NCBI GenBank assembly: GCA_002333425.1
Contig: DDBL01000138.1
Span: forward strand, 1 to 12,134
From: Leptospiraceae bacterium UBA2033
GTDB lineage: Bacteria; Spirochaetota; Leptospiria; Leptospirales; Leptospiraceae
Reading direction: 5' to 3'
DNA: 12,134 nucleotides
Below, piece after piece: positions 1 to 7,672 of the stretch. The notes beneath the pieces are model-generated. The model worked only from the letters and a program-made list of their open reading frames with translations. It ran no database searches and had not been told where the DNA came from. Within the stretch, counting starts at the first letter, position 1, and each line of letters opens with the position of its first letter. Made by a program: the position numbers and the translations under genes.

Positions 1-428
1 GATTGTTGGATTTCTTTTTTTCTTTTTTCTGGATTTGGGATTGCTTTGTAAACTAAACGGTTCATCGTTCGTTGAAATGATTCGTTATGTGTACGGAAAT
101 CTCCTACAAACTTTGCCATACCCTGCATTCCATAATGTTTGGCATTTGTGTAAGAGCGAAGCGTGAGACTCGCACTGATATGATCTAAATGATTATGCGT
201 ATAAAAAATATGTTTGATTTTAGAAAGAGAGAGATTTATTTTTTTCATTGCCCTTTGTAAAAGTCCTAGATTCAAAATAAATCCTGAGTCAATCATCGCT
301 GGCTCGTTTCCTGTAAGAATATAAATGTTGTTAGGTGCATAAAATGGTTGAGGCAAAACAATCTTATACAAATCTTTTCCAATTTCTTCTACTTGGGGAA
401 TTTGTGTGTCGTATTTGTGAAATTTCAT
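1..428 (-). CDS. Metallo-beta-lactamase-fold hydrolase, N-terminal part (runs off the left edge)
   Basis: The reading frame starts at ATG 428-426 and stays open to base 1, giving about 142 residues; the C-terminal part lies outside the window. The zinc-binding signature HNHLDH (HxHxDH) is at residues 78-83, preceded by a hydrophobic strand and the MIDSG motif at 46-50, which matches the usual IDtG strand of the fold. The N-terminal LPQPFYAPNNIYIL stretch fits the vNvYll start of glyoxalase II-like or general MBL hydrolases. Enzymes of this fold bind one or two zinc ions and hydrolyse thioesters, lactams, lactones or phosphoesters; the substrate cannot be read from this fragment. No signal peptide is seen, so it is probably cytoplasmic. 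The purine-rich GAGAA about 10 bases before the ATG is a weak ribosome site. The gene is divergent from the next one and has its own promoter. Fold assignment is firm; function is open. Confidence 0.88.
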   Translation of the reverse strand, partial: MKFHKYDTQIPQVEEIGKDLYKIVLPQPFYAPNNIYILTGNEPAMIDSGFILNLGLLQRAMKKINLSLSKIKHIFYTHNHLDHISASLTLRSYTNAKHYGMQGMAKFVGDFRTHNESFQRTMNRLVYKAIPNPEKRKKEIQQ

Positions 429-455
429 CCTATTTCAATTCTCTATGCAATGAGG

Positions 456-464
456 ATTATAGCA
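456..464 (-). promoter_or_regulatory. Extended -10 promoter for the MBL-fold gene
   Basis: Read on the minus strand this is TGCTATAAT: a perfect -10 hexamer (456-461) with the TG of an extended -10 one base upstream (463-464). No convincing -35 hexamer lies 16-19 bases upstream, which is typical for extended -10 promoters. Transcription would start near 449, leaving a leader of about 20 bases before the ATG at 428. This is a pattern match only. Confidence 0.55.
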
Positions 465-529
465 ACTAACTTCTCAGAATAGTGGCTACTCACTTTTGAA
501 AAATCCGCAACTTTCCGATACATAATACA

Positions 530-1294
530 ATGGAATCAAGTTTCAAACCAAAACCTATCCTCAATCGGAATGAACTAAAACAAATCAAACAATCCAGAAC
601 TAGGGTTGAGGGCAAAAAAGTTATCACGGATGATGTCCGAAAGCTCAAATCTTTGAAGGTAACACCTGACTTAGCTCCAGATGAGCAGATCAATTATTAC
701 AAAGAGCCAATCTGGATTGAGTATTACATTCCAAAAGAATCAAGATTTGCCCTTGAAACCAAGTATTTGTATATTTTACTGATTCCACCTACCCCAAGAC
801 CTACAGATGAAATATTAATCCAAGCCCAAAAAGAGGATCGTTTTATCAACCTCCTTGAACTTTCAAAAGCAAAACAAACGTATTCCGACCTAATCACTAG
901 ATCTTATCGAAATAGTATGTCCATTCTGGAAACTATTGATGATAATTTAGAACAATACAATGAATCTAAAAATGCTGAATTTTTAAAAATCCCCGTATAT
1001 TTGACTGAAACACTTATGTTATCTGAGCCGACGCTTGCGACCCTAGAAGTACTAGGTGAATATTCAATTCATAATTTAATTTGGCTAATCAAAAAGCTCA
1101 ATCGTGGTGGGATAACTTTTTCTTTGGAAGATAGGACGATTTCCCTTTTAATTAAAAGGCGAAATGAATTTTTTGAAACGAAAGATTTTCCTGTAGACGA
1201 CGATTTTGAACTTTTATCTGCTTTATTTTTTGAACAAGCGTATCCGCATCGTGGTGCGGAAGAATTAGATGCACAAGACTTCCTTTTGGACTAA
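530..1294 (+). CDS. Hypothetical soluble protein, 254 residues
   Basis: I do not recognise this protein. It is a 254-residue, cysteine-free, highly charged sequence with no signal peptide and no membrane segment, so probably cytoplasmic. The first 45 residues are basic and likely disordered; residues 55-90 look like beta strands (IWIEYYIP, KYLYILLIPPTPRP); residues 95-215 look mainly helical, including the hydrophobic helix around 178-190; the tail from 221 is acidic (DDDF, EELDAQDF). The start is uncertain: no Shine-Dalgarno sequence precedes ATG 530, and the next in-frame ATG is only at residue 130, so 530 is chosen for length and apparent coding character. A CATAAT box at 521-526 sits so close to the ATG that a leaderless message is possible. 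It lies 95 bases before the phosphatase gene, which appears to have its own promoter, so co-transcription is uncertain. Confidence 0.72.
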   Translation: MESSFKPKPILNRNELKQIKQSRTRVEGKKVITDDVRKLKSLKVTPDLAPDEQINYYKEPIWIEYYIPKESRFALETKYLYILLIPPTPRPTDEILIQAQKEDRFINLLELSKAKQTYSDLITRSYRNSMSILETIDDNLEQYNESKNAEFLKIPVYLTETLMLSEPTLATLEVLGEYSIHNLIWLIKKLNRGGITFSLEDRTISLLIKRRNEFFETKDFPVDDDFELLSALFFEQAYPHRGAEELDAQDFLLD

Positions 1295-1299
1295 TTTTT

Positions 1300-1314
1300 T
1301 TTCTAATTTAGAAA
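1300..1314. repeat. Short perfect dyad upstream of the phosphatase promoter
   Basis: TTTCTAATTTAGAAA is a 7-bp perfect inverted repeat around a single central base. It lies eight bases before the candidate -35 element at 1323, a position where an operator could act. AT-rich dyads of this size occur by chance in such sequence, so this is only a candidate binding site. Confidence 0.2.
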
Positions 1315-1322
1315 TCTTATAG

Positions 1323-1350
1323 TTGATTTTTAAAATACCTGTGGAATAAT
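1323..1350 (+). promoter_or_regulatory. Candidate sigma-70-type promoter for the phosphatase cluster
   Basis: TTGATT (1323-1328, four of six to TTGACA) is followed after 16 bases by AATAAT (1345-1350, five of six to TATAAT), with a TG at 1342-1343 that makes it an extended -10. Transcription would begin near 1357, giving a leader of about 33 bases with a good ribosome site GGAG at 1380-1383, six bases before ATG 1390. The 95-base gap 1295-1389 holds nothing else that I recognise and no convincing terminator for the gene before it. Confidence 0.45.
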
Positions 1351-1389
1351 CTGCCTCTGTCTTTTAAGCCAAGGCTTCTGGAGAAATAA

Positions 1390-4300
1390 ATGACTCTTTC
1401 TCATACAATTTATGATGCAATCTATTTTAATTATCTTTCTTTTGGTACACTACTAAGTTTTATCTTCACCATACTACTTGGAATCTATTTAGTCACTTTA
1501 CCCGGAAAATCAAAAAGTACTATGCATCTGGGTATCGGATTTTTCTTTATGGGTTTATTTAATTTATCCTATGTGATGGCAGCTATGATTTACCAACCAT
1601 TTGCCGCATTTCATAGATGGGGATCTGTTGGATTTATCCTTCCTGCCTTAATACATTTAACACAATGGATTTTTTATTTCCCAGAAGAAACATATCCTAA
1701 ATTTAGAAAAGGACTTCAATATACTCAATGGTTTATTGCATTTGCAGTAGAAGGTGTTTTTATTTATGTTAGCCTACACTCTAACACAAAATTTCATTTT
1801 ACCGGTCATTACTGGGACTTTGATGCAGAGTGGGTAAGTAAAATTGTAGGAATTGTAATTTTCGGTTATCTCTTACTTTTTCCTATCATAGGTTTTTGGA
1901 AAACATACATCATTAAAACACCCGAACGATGGGCAATATTTATGATTACTATAGCGTTCATGGTTGCATCTATTATTCCCGCATTTATGAATATATTAAG
2001 CAGAGATGGAGTTCTTGACCGTGGAATCTATCTTACGTCATTCGTATTATTTACAGTATTTGGATTTTTTTTCGTAGTCATTATCTTTATCAATCAAACA
2101 AAAGACCGAACAACTTTCATGGCAAAAATTGTGGGGGTAACATTAGTTACCTTCTTACTCTTAATGCAAGGCATGAGTTTTGTAACAATGAAAGATAGAG
2201 AAGAAGAATATGATAATATTCGTATTGAAAATATGCATCGTTTTCTTGAGGGTGGTGCGCGTCATTCGGATATTCAATACGTATTAGAACTAAACCAAGA
2301 AAAAGCCGAAATAGAAAAGTTGGACTACGAAGAAAGTGATGACTTAGATTTACCTCTCATCAGAGAAGACTTTTTAAATAACATTGTCTATGAAGAAATC
2401 AAAGAACTCAGTACAGAAAATTTTCGAGGAAATCTCAGAACCCTACTATCATCTACACACGAAGAATTTGGTGGTTATAAAGATTCTATTCTTGAATACA
2501 TTGATACCGAAAATGAGTTAACAAACGAACAACTAAAAATAAAAATCTTTGACCATCTTGAAAAAATAAATAAAGCAGCATTCATTGGAATCACGAAACT
2601 GGATACATTTTCAGAAAAAGATTTTTGTAACGAGACAGTAAAGTATTTAACTAAAACAAAAGAATTAAAACATTTTAAAAATACGATTTTCATTCACTTA
2701 CAAGACTGTAATTGGAATAGAAGTTATCTAGAAACTGGAAAATTAAAAAAAGAAATTTATAAATATTTAAGATATTTCAAACCATCTCTCACTAGACATT
2801 ATAGAAAAAGTTCAGATGGAGGCAAACACTATGTATCCTACATTAGTTACAACTCCAAGAAAAAAAGTGTAACAGAGGTTGGATTTTCTTATCTTGGATA
2901 CCGAAAGTATATGCACCCCGCAGCTAAGTCACAAATCATTATTCTATTTGTAGTATTGATTATTATTTTAGGTGCGTTCCCTCTATTCTTCAAAGGAAGT
3001 CTTATCAATCCACTGATGAGTTTACTTCGTGGAGTAGCAAAAGTAAATGCAGGCAACTTAGATGTAGTCGTTAGTGTAAAAGTACAAGATGAGATTGGAT
3101 TTCTTTCACAGTCTTTCAACTCAATGGTAGATTCAATCAAACAAGCACGAAAAGAATTACAAGACTATGCCGACAACCTAGAAGAAAAAGTAAAAGAGAG
3201 AACCAAAGAAGTCCAAGAAAAAATGGAAGAAGTCCAAAAACTCAAAATCCAACAAGATGGAGATTATTTCCTAACCTCCCTTTTGGCAAAACCACTTTTC
3301 TTTAATGCAAACAAATCAAAATTAGTCACAACAGATTTTATCATTCACCAGAAAAAGAAATTTGAATTCCGAAACAAAACTGCCGATTTAGGTGGAGATA
3401 TTTGTATCACTGGAAATTTAAAGTTTGGAACACCGGAAAATTTTAGACGTTACACGCTAGCAATGAACGGTGATGCGATGGGGAAATCCATGCAAGGTGC
3501 TGGTGGATCACTTGTCATGGGTGTCGTGATGAATTCCATCATGGCTAGATCTGCTGCAAATAAACGAATTCTAGAACTTACACCTACTCAGTGGCTAACA
3601 GACGTCTACCACGAGGTGAACTCAGTATTCAAGTCTTTCAACGGAACAATGGTATTATCCGCTACGGTCGTGATGATTGATGATGAATCTGGGGAAATGC
3701 TTTATTGGAATGCAGAACATCCTTTTACTATTCTTTATCGAGACGAAAAGGCAAACTTTATAGAAGATGGATTGAAACTTAGAAAGTTAGGATTAGACTC
3801 AGAGTATGATTTTGAAGTTTTTAAATTTCAACTAGTTCCTGGAGATATAATCATATTAGCCTCCGATGGAAGAGACGATATTGACTTAACTCCAAATGAA
3901 GCAGTTAGAACCATTAATGATGATGAGAATATGATTCTATCTGTAGTTGATCAAGCCAAATGTTCCATCAGCGAAATCGAAAGAATTCTCCACACTAAGG
4001 GCGAGCTTACAGATGATCTTTCCATATTACGAATAGATTATAAAACAAATGTTGCTGAAGAAACACAAAGTACAGATTCAATACTTCCCTCTTTTGAAGA
4101 TAAAGAGATAAGTAGTCAAATCAATGTAAACGAAATTTATATGCAGAGTAAAAAACTCTACCAAACGGGTGATATTGAAAAAGCAATTGATATTCTGGCA
4201 AACGCCTATGCAGTTGAACAGAACAACCAAAAACTAAATAAATTACTTGGCTTACTTAGTTTTAAAGGAAAAGACTATGACACTGCAATTAAAGTGCTAA

Positions 4301-4581
4301 GTCAATATCTAAGTCAAGATCCTGACACAGATGAAATTTGGTATTACCTGTCCATTGCCCAAAAGAAAATGGGGAATTATCTGTCTTCTCTAGAGGCTGC
4401 CAAAAAAGTCTATGAATTACAACCGACTAACATAAACAATTTAGTAAATCTTTCCGATTTACATCGTCTAAATGGAAACTATATGGAAGCAAAACTATTC
4501 TCTGAAAAAGTAATTTCTCTTGACTCCGAAAATAAAAATGCTAAAAAACTTTTGAATGTCTTGAATAGTATGCAGAATTAA
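1390..4581 (+). CDS. Membrane sensor SpoIIE/PPM-family serine phosphatase with HAMP and C-terminal TPRs (paralogue 1)
   Basis: A 1,063-residue sensor phosphatase, probably dephosphorylating a STAS protein in the cytoplasm. Order of parts: seven membrane helices (about 13-37, 46-67, 77-95, 110-128, 149-171, 181-203, 212-235); TM8 244-263; an outer domain 264-513; TM9 514-534; HAMP about 536-588 (VQDEIG at 565-570); coiled coil 588-622; PPM catalytic domain about 625-885; linker; TPR-like helices about 912-1060. Positive residues in loops 38-45, 96-109, 172-180 and 236-243 place the N-terminus outside and HAMP and catalytic parts inside. Likely metal ligands are retained: D670 (LGGD), D695 (GDAMG), D826 (SDGRDD) and D875/D876 (LTDDLS). 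Unusual for the family: S700 replaces the second glycine of DxxGxG, and NAEHP (774-778) replaces NAGHP. Start supported by GGAG at 1380-1383. A paralogue follows after 22 bases. Class assignment is confident; the ligand sensed and the target are not known. Confidence 0.9.
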   Translation: MTLSHTIYDAIYFNYLSFGTLLSFIFTILLGIYLVTLPGKSKSTMHLGIGFFFMGLFNLSYVMAAMIYQPFAAFHRWGSVGFILPALIHLTQWIFYFPEETYPKFRKGLQYTQWFIAFAVEGVFIYVSLHSNTKFHFTGHYWDFDAEWVSKIVGIVIFGYLLLFPIIGFWKTYIIKTPERWAIFMITIAFMVASIIPAFMNILSRDGVLDRGIYLTSFVLFTVFGFFFVVIIFINQTKDRTTFMAKIVGVTLVTFLLLMQGMSFVTMKDREEEYDNIRIENMHRFLEGGARHSDIQYVLELNQEKAEIEKLDYEESDDLDLPLIREDFLNNIVYEEIKELSTENFRGNLRTLLSSTHEEFGGYKDSILEYIDTENELTNEQLKIKIFDHLEKINKAAFIGITKLDTFSEKDFCNETVKYLTKTKELKHFKNTIFIHLQDCNWNRSYLETGKLKKEIYKYLRYFKPSLTRHYRKSSDGGKHYVSYISYNSKKKSVTEVGFSYLGYRKYMHPAAKSQIIILFVVLIIILGAFPLFFKGSLINPLMSLLRGVAKVNAGNLDVVVSVKVQDEIGFLSQSFNSMVDSIKQARKELQDYADNLEEKVKERTKEVQEKMEEVQKLKIQQDGDYFLTSLLAKPLFFNANKSKLVTTDFIIHQKKKFEFRNKTADLGGDICITGNLKFGTPENFRRYTLAMNGDAMGKSMQGAGGSLVMGVVMNSIMARSAANKRILELTPTQWLTDVYHEVNSVFKSFNGTMVLSATVVMIDDESGEMLYWNAEHPFTILYRDEKANFIEDGLKLRKLGLDSEYDFEVFKFQLVPGDIIILASDGRDDIDLTPNEAVRTINDDENMILSVVDQAKCSISEIERILHTKGELTDDLSILRIDYKTNVAEETQSTDSILPSFEDKEISSQINVNEIYMQSKKLYQTGDIEKAIDILANAYAVEQNNQKLNKLLGLLSFKGKDYDTAIKVLSQYLSQDPDTDEIWYYLSIAQKKMGNYLSSLEAAKKVYELQPTNINNLVNLSDLHRLNGNYMEAKLFSEKVISLDSENKNAKKLLNVLNSMQN
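3166..3260 (+). repeat. 95-bp perfect direct repeat, copy 1 (coiled-coil linker of paralogue 1)
   Basis: These 95 bases are identical, including third codon positions, to 6233-6327 in the next gene. They encode residues 593-623, the coiled coil between HAMP and the catalytic domain, with valines at 601, 608 and 615 in heptad spacing. Flanking codons already differ by synonymous changes (AAGAC before, GGAGA after, against AAGAT and GGTGA). This fits recent gene conversion or a selected sequence inside an older tandem duplication. Confidence 0.9.
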
Positions 4582-4603
4582 TTTTTGTAACAGGAATTTG
4601 TAA

Positions 4604-7600
4604 ATGGAACTAAACTGGTTAAATTTTTCTTATCACTCTGTAGGAGTATTTGCGGCTTATCTGATTGTGATTATGCTAAGCCTATTTTTATTTACTAAGA
4701 AAGATAAAACTGCTCCGACATGGTGGTTGGCATTTATGTTCTTAGGATATAGCTTTATGTTACTTGGTTACGTTCTTGCCTATTCTATTTCCGAACCTTG
4801 GGGCGCATACCACAGATTTTCTACAATGTGCGCTCTTTTTGGAAATGCCGGAATGATTGGATTCGTATATTATTTTCCAAGACTAGATCAGCCCAAAGAG
4901 GCTAAGATTGTTATTCCTCTTTCTCTTATGGTCATCATTCTAGCTTATGTGGAATTTATTTTTACTGGATCCAAATTAGATAAAATATATAATTTCACTG
5001 CTCATTTTTATACTTTTGATTACGGCGCCAAACATGCTGTAATTCTTTTACTCACACAAATTTTACCTCTTTCAGTAATGATAAGAAAAACAATTCGTTA
5101 CTCTGAATATGATGGTTTCTTTTCTAGATGGTTATCTAAACCCAAAAGTATACTCGGTTATCCGCGATTTTTATTTTCAAGATTTATTGTTGGTTGGATA
5201 AAATTCCTTAACCCAAAAGGAAAAGATGCCCACGCTACTAAAAGTTTCACCAAAGCTATTTCAATTTTCCTTGTAATTGCAGTTGCGAATGTTTTAAATA
5301 AATCAGGAATTATTAGTTATGACTTATACGCATTCATCTATGCCAATGTAACTCTTATTATAATTTTCTATTTATTTATTACATACATTAACAACTCCCC
5401 TGAGCCAACAACGTTCATGGTAAAGCTAGTTGGTGTTAGCCTTGTGACAGTATTACTAGTTTTAGGATTTGTGGGCAACTTGACATTATCCCTTAGTGAA
5501 GATGATTATGATAACCAAAGACGCGCTCAAATCAATGGAACCAAACATTATATTTTAGAAAGAAAATACGATGAACTTCCTGAAGAAATTGAATATATTT
5601 TACTAAAACCAGCTTTAGCAGATGTATTTGAAAAAAGTTACAAAATTGAACTCATCAAAAGACCCGATATTCTAAATGCAGAAAGTATCAACAAAGGGAT
5701 GGATACATTCAGAGAGGTTACTCTAAAAGAAACTCTCACAAAGTTAATGAAAGAAAACAATCGTAATGTCACAAAAGACACACCCACTGAAGAAGAATGG
5801 GACGAAGCACTTACTCGTTTCAAAAAAACAAGACAGTATGAGAATATCTTAAAAGAAAATACGAGAGATCTGAATCGTCTCTATCGAAATGCAGGAGAGT
5901 TATACACTCATTACGACTTTGTACATGAAAATGTAAAATATGAAGTTGGATTTTCCTATGCCGAATACAGAGAGCATACTCACCGTAATGCGGTAAAACT
6001 TATCTATATAATCTTTTTTACAACCATCATTATTTTACTTTTATTTCCGAAATTTTTCCATTCTAGTTTGGTAAAACCATTAAATGATTTACTAAACGGA
6101 GTAAGAAAAGTAAACGATGGAAATTTAGAAATACAAGTTCCAATCAAAGTCCAAGATGAAATTGGTTATCTTGCTGGATCATTTAATTCCATGGTGACAT
6201 CTATCAAACAAGCAAGAAGAGAATTACAAGATTATGCCGACAACCTAGAAGAAAAAGTAAAAGAGAGAACCAAAGAAGTCCAAGAAAAAATGGAAGAAGT
6301 CCAAAAACTCAAAATCCAACAAGATGGTGACTACTTCCTTACATCTCTTTTAGCCAAACCACTTTTCTTTAATGCAAACAAATCCAAACTTGTCCCAACC
6401 GAATTTTTAATTCACCAGAAAAAGAAATTCGAATTTAGAAACAAAGCTGCTGACTTAGGTGGAGACATTTGTATCACAGGAAATCTAAAACTAGGAAAAC
6501 CAAACGACCATAAAGTTTACACAATGGCAATGAACGGAGATGCAATGGGCAAGTCCATGCAAGGTGCAGGTGGTTCTCTTGTGATGGGAGTTGTGATTAA
6601 TGCTATCATGTCTAGGTCAGCTTCCAATAAAAAAGTTTTAGATACAACACCAGAGCAGTGGCTAACAGATCTTTACTACGAGGTTGATGCAGTATTCAAA
6701 TCGTTCAACGGAACCATGGTAATCTCTGCTACAATCATGTTAATTGAAGAAAAGTCTGGAGAAATGTATTACTTTAACGCAGAGCATCCGGCAACTATTT
6801 TGTATAGAGACGCATGTGCTAGTTTTATAGAAACGGAATTATTGCTTAGAAAATTCGGACAAGAATCTGAATTTCCATTCAAGGTTTACAACTTTAAACT
6901 AATGCCGGGCGATACAATCATTTTGGGTTCGGATGGTAGGGATGACATAGACTTAACACCAAACGAACCTGTTAGAACCATCAACGAAGACGAAACTGCA
7001 ATTCTAGGAATCGTAGAAGAGGCAAAAGGCAACATCTACGAAATAGAAAAGATGCTTCACCATAGAGGTGCGATTACAGATGATTTATCATTTTTAAAAA
7101 TAGAATTTCAACCTGACGGAGTAATAGAAGAAGTCCAGATCTCTCAAACAGAACCAATTACCCAAAAGATTGAACAACAAGAAATTGAAATCAAAGAGGA
7201 TGCAGACCTCCAAATTGATATAAGTGAAGTATACCAACAAAGTAAACGTCTATACCAAGAAGGACAGGTTAACAAGGCACTCGAAGTTCTAATGAATGCC
7301 TATTCAGTAGAACAAAATAATCAAAAGTTAAATAAACTTCTTGGTTTAATTAGTTTTAAAGGTAAAGACTACGCAACAGCAATTGATGTGCTTAGTCGTT
7401 ATCTACAAATGGATCCAGATACAGAGGAAATGTGGTATTACCTTTCTCTTTCTCAAAAGAAAATGGGTAATTACTTATCTTCCCTTGAAGCTTCTAGGAA
7501 AGTATACGAATTACATCCAGGCAACATCAACAACTTAATTAACTTGTCTGACCTTTACCGGCTAACGGGACATTTTGCGGAGGCACGAGAATTTTCAGAA

Positions 7601-7669
7601 AAAGCATTAGCTATAGATCCAGAAAATCAAAATGCCAAAAAGATTATTCAATACTTAGGAAATATCTGA
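4604..7669 (+). CDS. Membrane sensor SpoIIE/PPM-family serine phosphatase with HAMP and C-terminal TPRs (paralogue 2)
   Basis: A 1,021-residue tandem paralogue of the gene before it, with the same order of parts: seven helices (about 13-31, 40-61, 74-91, 101-121, 143-161, 216-232, 239-261), TM8 273-295, an outer domain about 296-463, TM9 464-486, HAMP about 487-538, coiled coil 539-572, PPM domain about 575-835, and TPR-like tail about 873-1018. Putative metal ligands are D620, D645, D777 and D826/D827. It shares the GDAMGKS and NAEHP variants. Compared with paralogue 1 the outer domain is about 80 residues shorter, while cytoplasmic loop 5 (162-215) is about 45 residues longer and basic. Identity is high from the coiled coil through the PPM domain and TPR tail, but low in the membrane part, where AYHRF, HFYTFD and EVGFSY still show homology. 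AGGAA at 4592-4596 supports ATG 4604. The birA gene begins three bases after the stop, suggesting translational coupling. Confidence 0.9.
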   Translation: MELNWLNFSYHSVGVFAAYLIVIMLSLFLFTKKDKTAPTWWLAFMFLGYSFMLLGYVLAYSISEPWGAYHRFSTMCALFGNAGMIGFVYYFPRLDQPKEAKIVIPLSLMVIILAYVEFIFTGSKLDKIYNFTAHFYTFDYGAKHAVILLLTQILPLSVMIRKTIRYSEYDGFFSRWLSKPKSILGYPRFLFSRFIVGWIKFLNPKGKDAHATKSFTKAISIFLVIAVANVLNKSGIISYDLYAFIYANVTLIIIFYLFITYINNSPEPTTFMVKLVGVSLVTVLLVLGFVGNLTLSLSEDDYDNQRRAQINGTKHYILERKYDELPEEIEYILLKPALADVFEKSYKIELIKRPDILNAESINKGMDTFREVTLKETLTKLMKENNRNVTKDTPTEEEWDEALTRFKKTRQYENILKENTRDLNRLYRNAGELYTHYDFVHENVKYEVGFSYAEYREHTHRNAVKLIYIIFFTTIIILLLFPKFFHSSLVKPLNDLLNGVRKVNDGNLEIQVPIKVQDEIGYLAGSFNSMVTSIKQARRELQDYADNLEEKVKERTKEVQEKMEEVQKLKIQQDGDYFLTSLLAKPLFFNANKSKLVPTEFLIHQKKKFEFRNKAADLGGDICITGNLKLGKPNDHKVYTMAMNGDAMGKSMQGAGGSLVMGVVINAIMSRSASNKKVLDTTPEQWLTDLYYEVDAVFKSFNGTMVISATIMLIEEKSGEMYYFNAEHPATILYRDACASFIETELLLRKFGQESEFPFKVYNFKLMPGDTIILGSDGRDDIDLTPNEPVRTINEDETAILGIVEEAKGNIYEIEKMLHHRGAITDDLSFLKIEFQPDGVIEEVQISQTEPITQKIEQQEIEIKEDADLQIDISEVYQQSKRLYQEGQVNKALEVLMNAYSVEQNNQKLNKLLGLISFKGKDYATAIDVLSRYLQMDPDTEEMWYYLSLSQKKMGNYLSSLEASRKVYELHPGNINNLINLSDLYRLTGHFAEAREFSEKALAIDPENQNAKKIIQYLGNI
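6233..6327 (+). repeat. 95-bp perfect direct repeat, copy 2 (coiled-coil linker of paralogue 2)
   Basis: Identical base for base to 3166-3260. It encodes residues 544-574 of the second phosphatase. Further identical patches in the two genes are shorter: about 29 bases over the PLFFNANK codons and 20 bases over the IHQKKK codons, so identity peaks at the linker. Confidence 0.9.
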
Positions 7670-7672
7670 CAA

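Noticed and set aside
490..693. Open frame of 67 codons on the minus strand opposite the start of the 254-residue gene
   Set aside because: It overlaps a longer frame with better coding character and shows no domain or ribosome site. The minus-strand frames at 2475-2693, 2889-3140, 5638-5823 and 9233-9442 and the plus-strand frame at 10955-11170 were rejected for the same reason.
1294..1302. T-run after the stop of the 254-residue gene as an intrinsic terminator
   Set aside because: Only a three-bp stem (TCC/GGA) precedes the T-run, which is too weak to call a terminator.
1366..1377. AAGCCAAGGCTT inverted repeat just before the first phosphatase ribosome site
   Set aside because: Five-bp arms with a two-base loop cannot form a useful hairpin, and it does not cover the ribosome site; likely chance.
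3166..6327. The 95-bp direct repeats as the ends of a mobile element
   Set aside because: They lie in the same place and frame of two homologous genes and encode a conserved protein segment; there is no transposase, terminal inverted repeat or target duplication.
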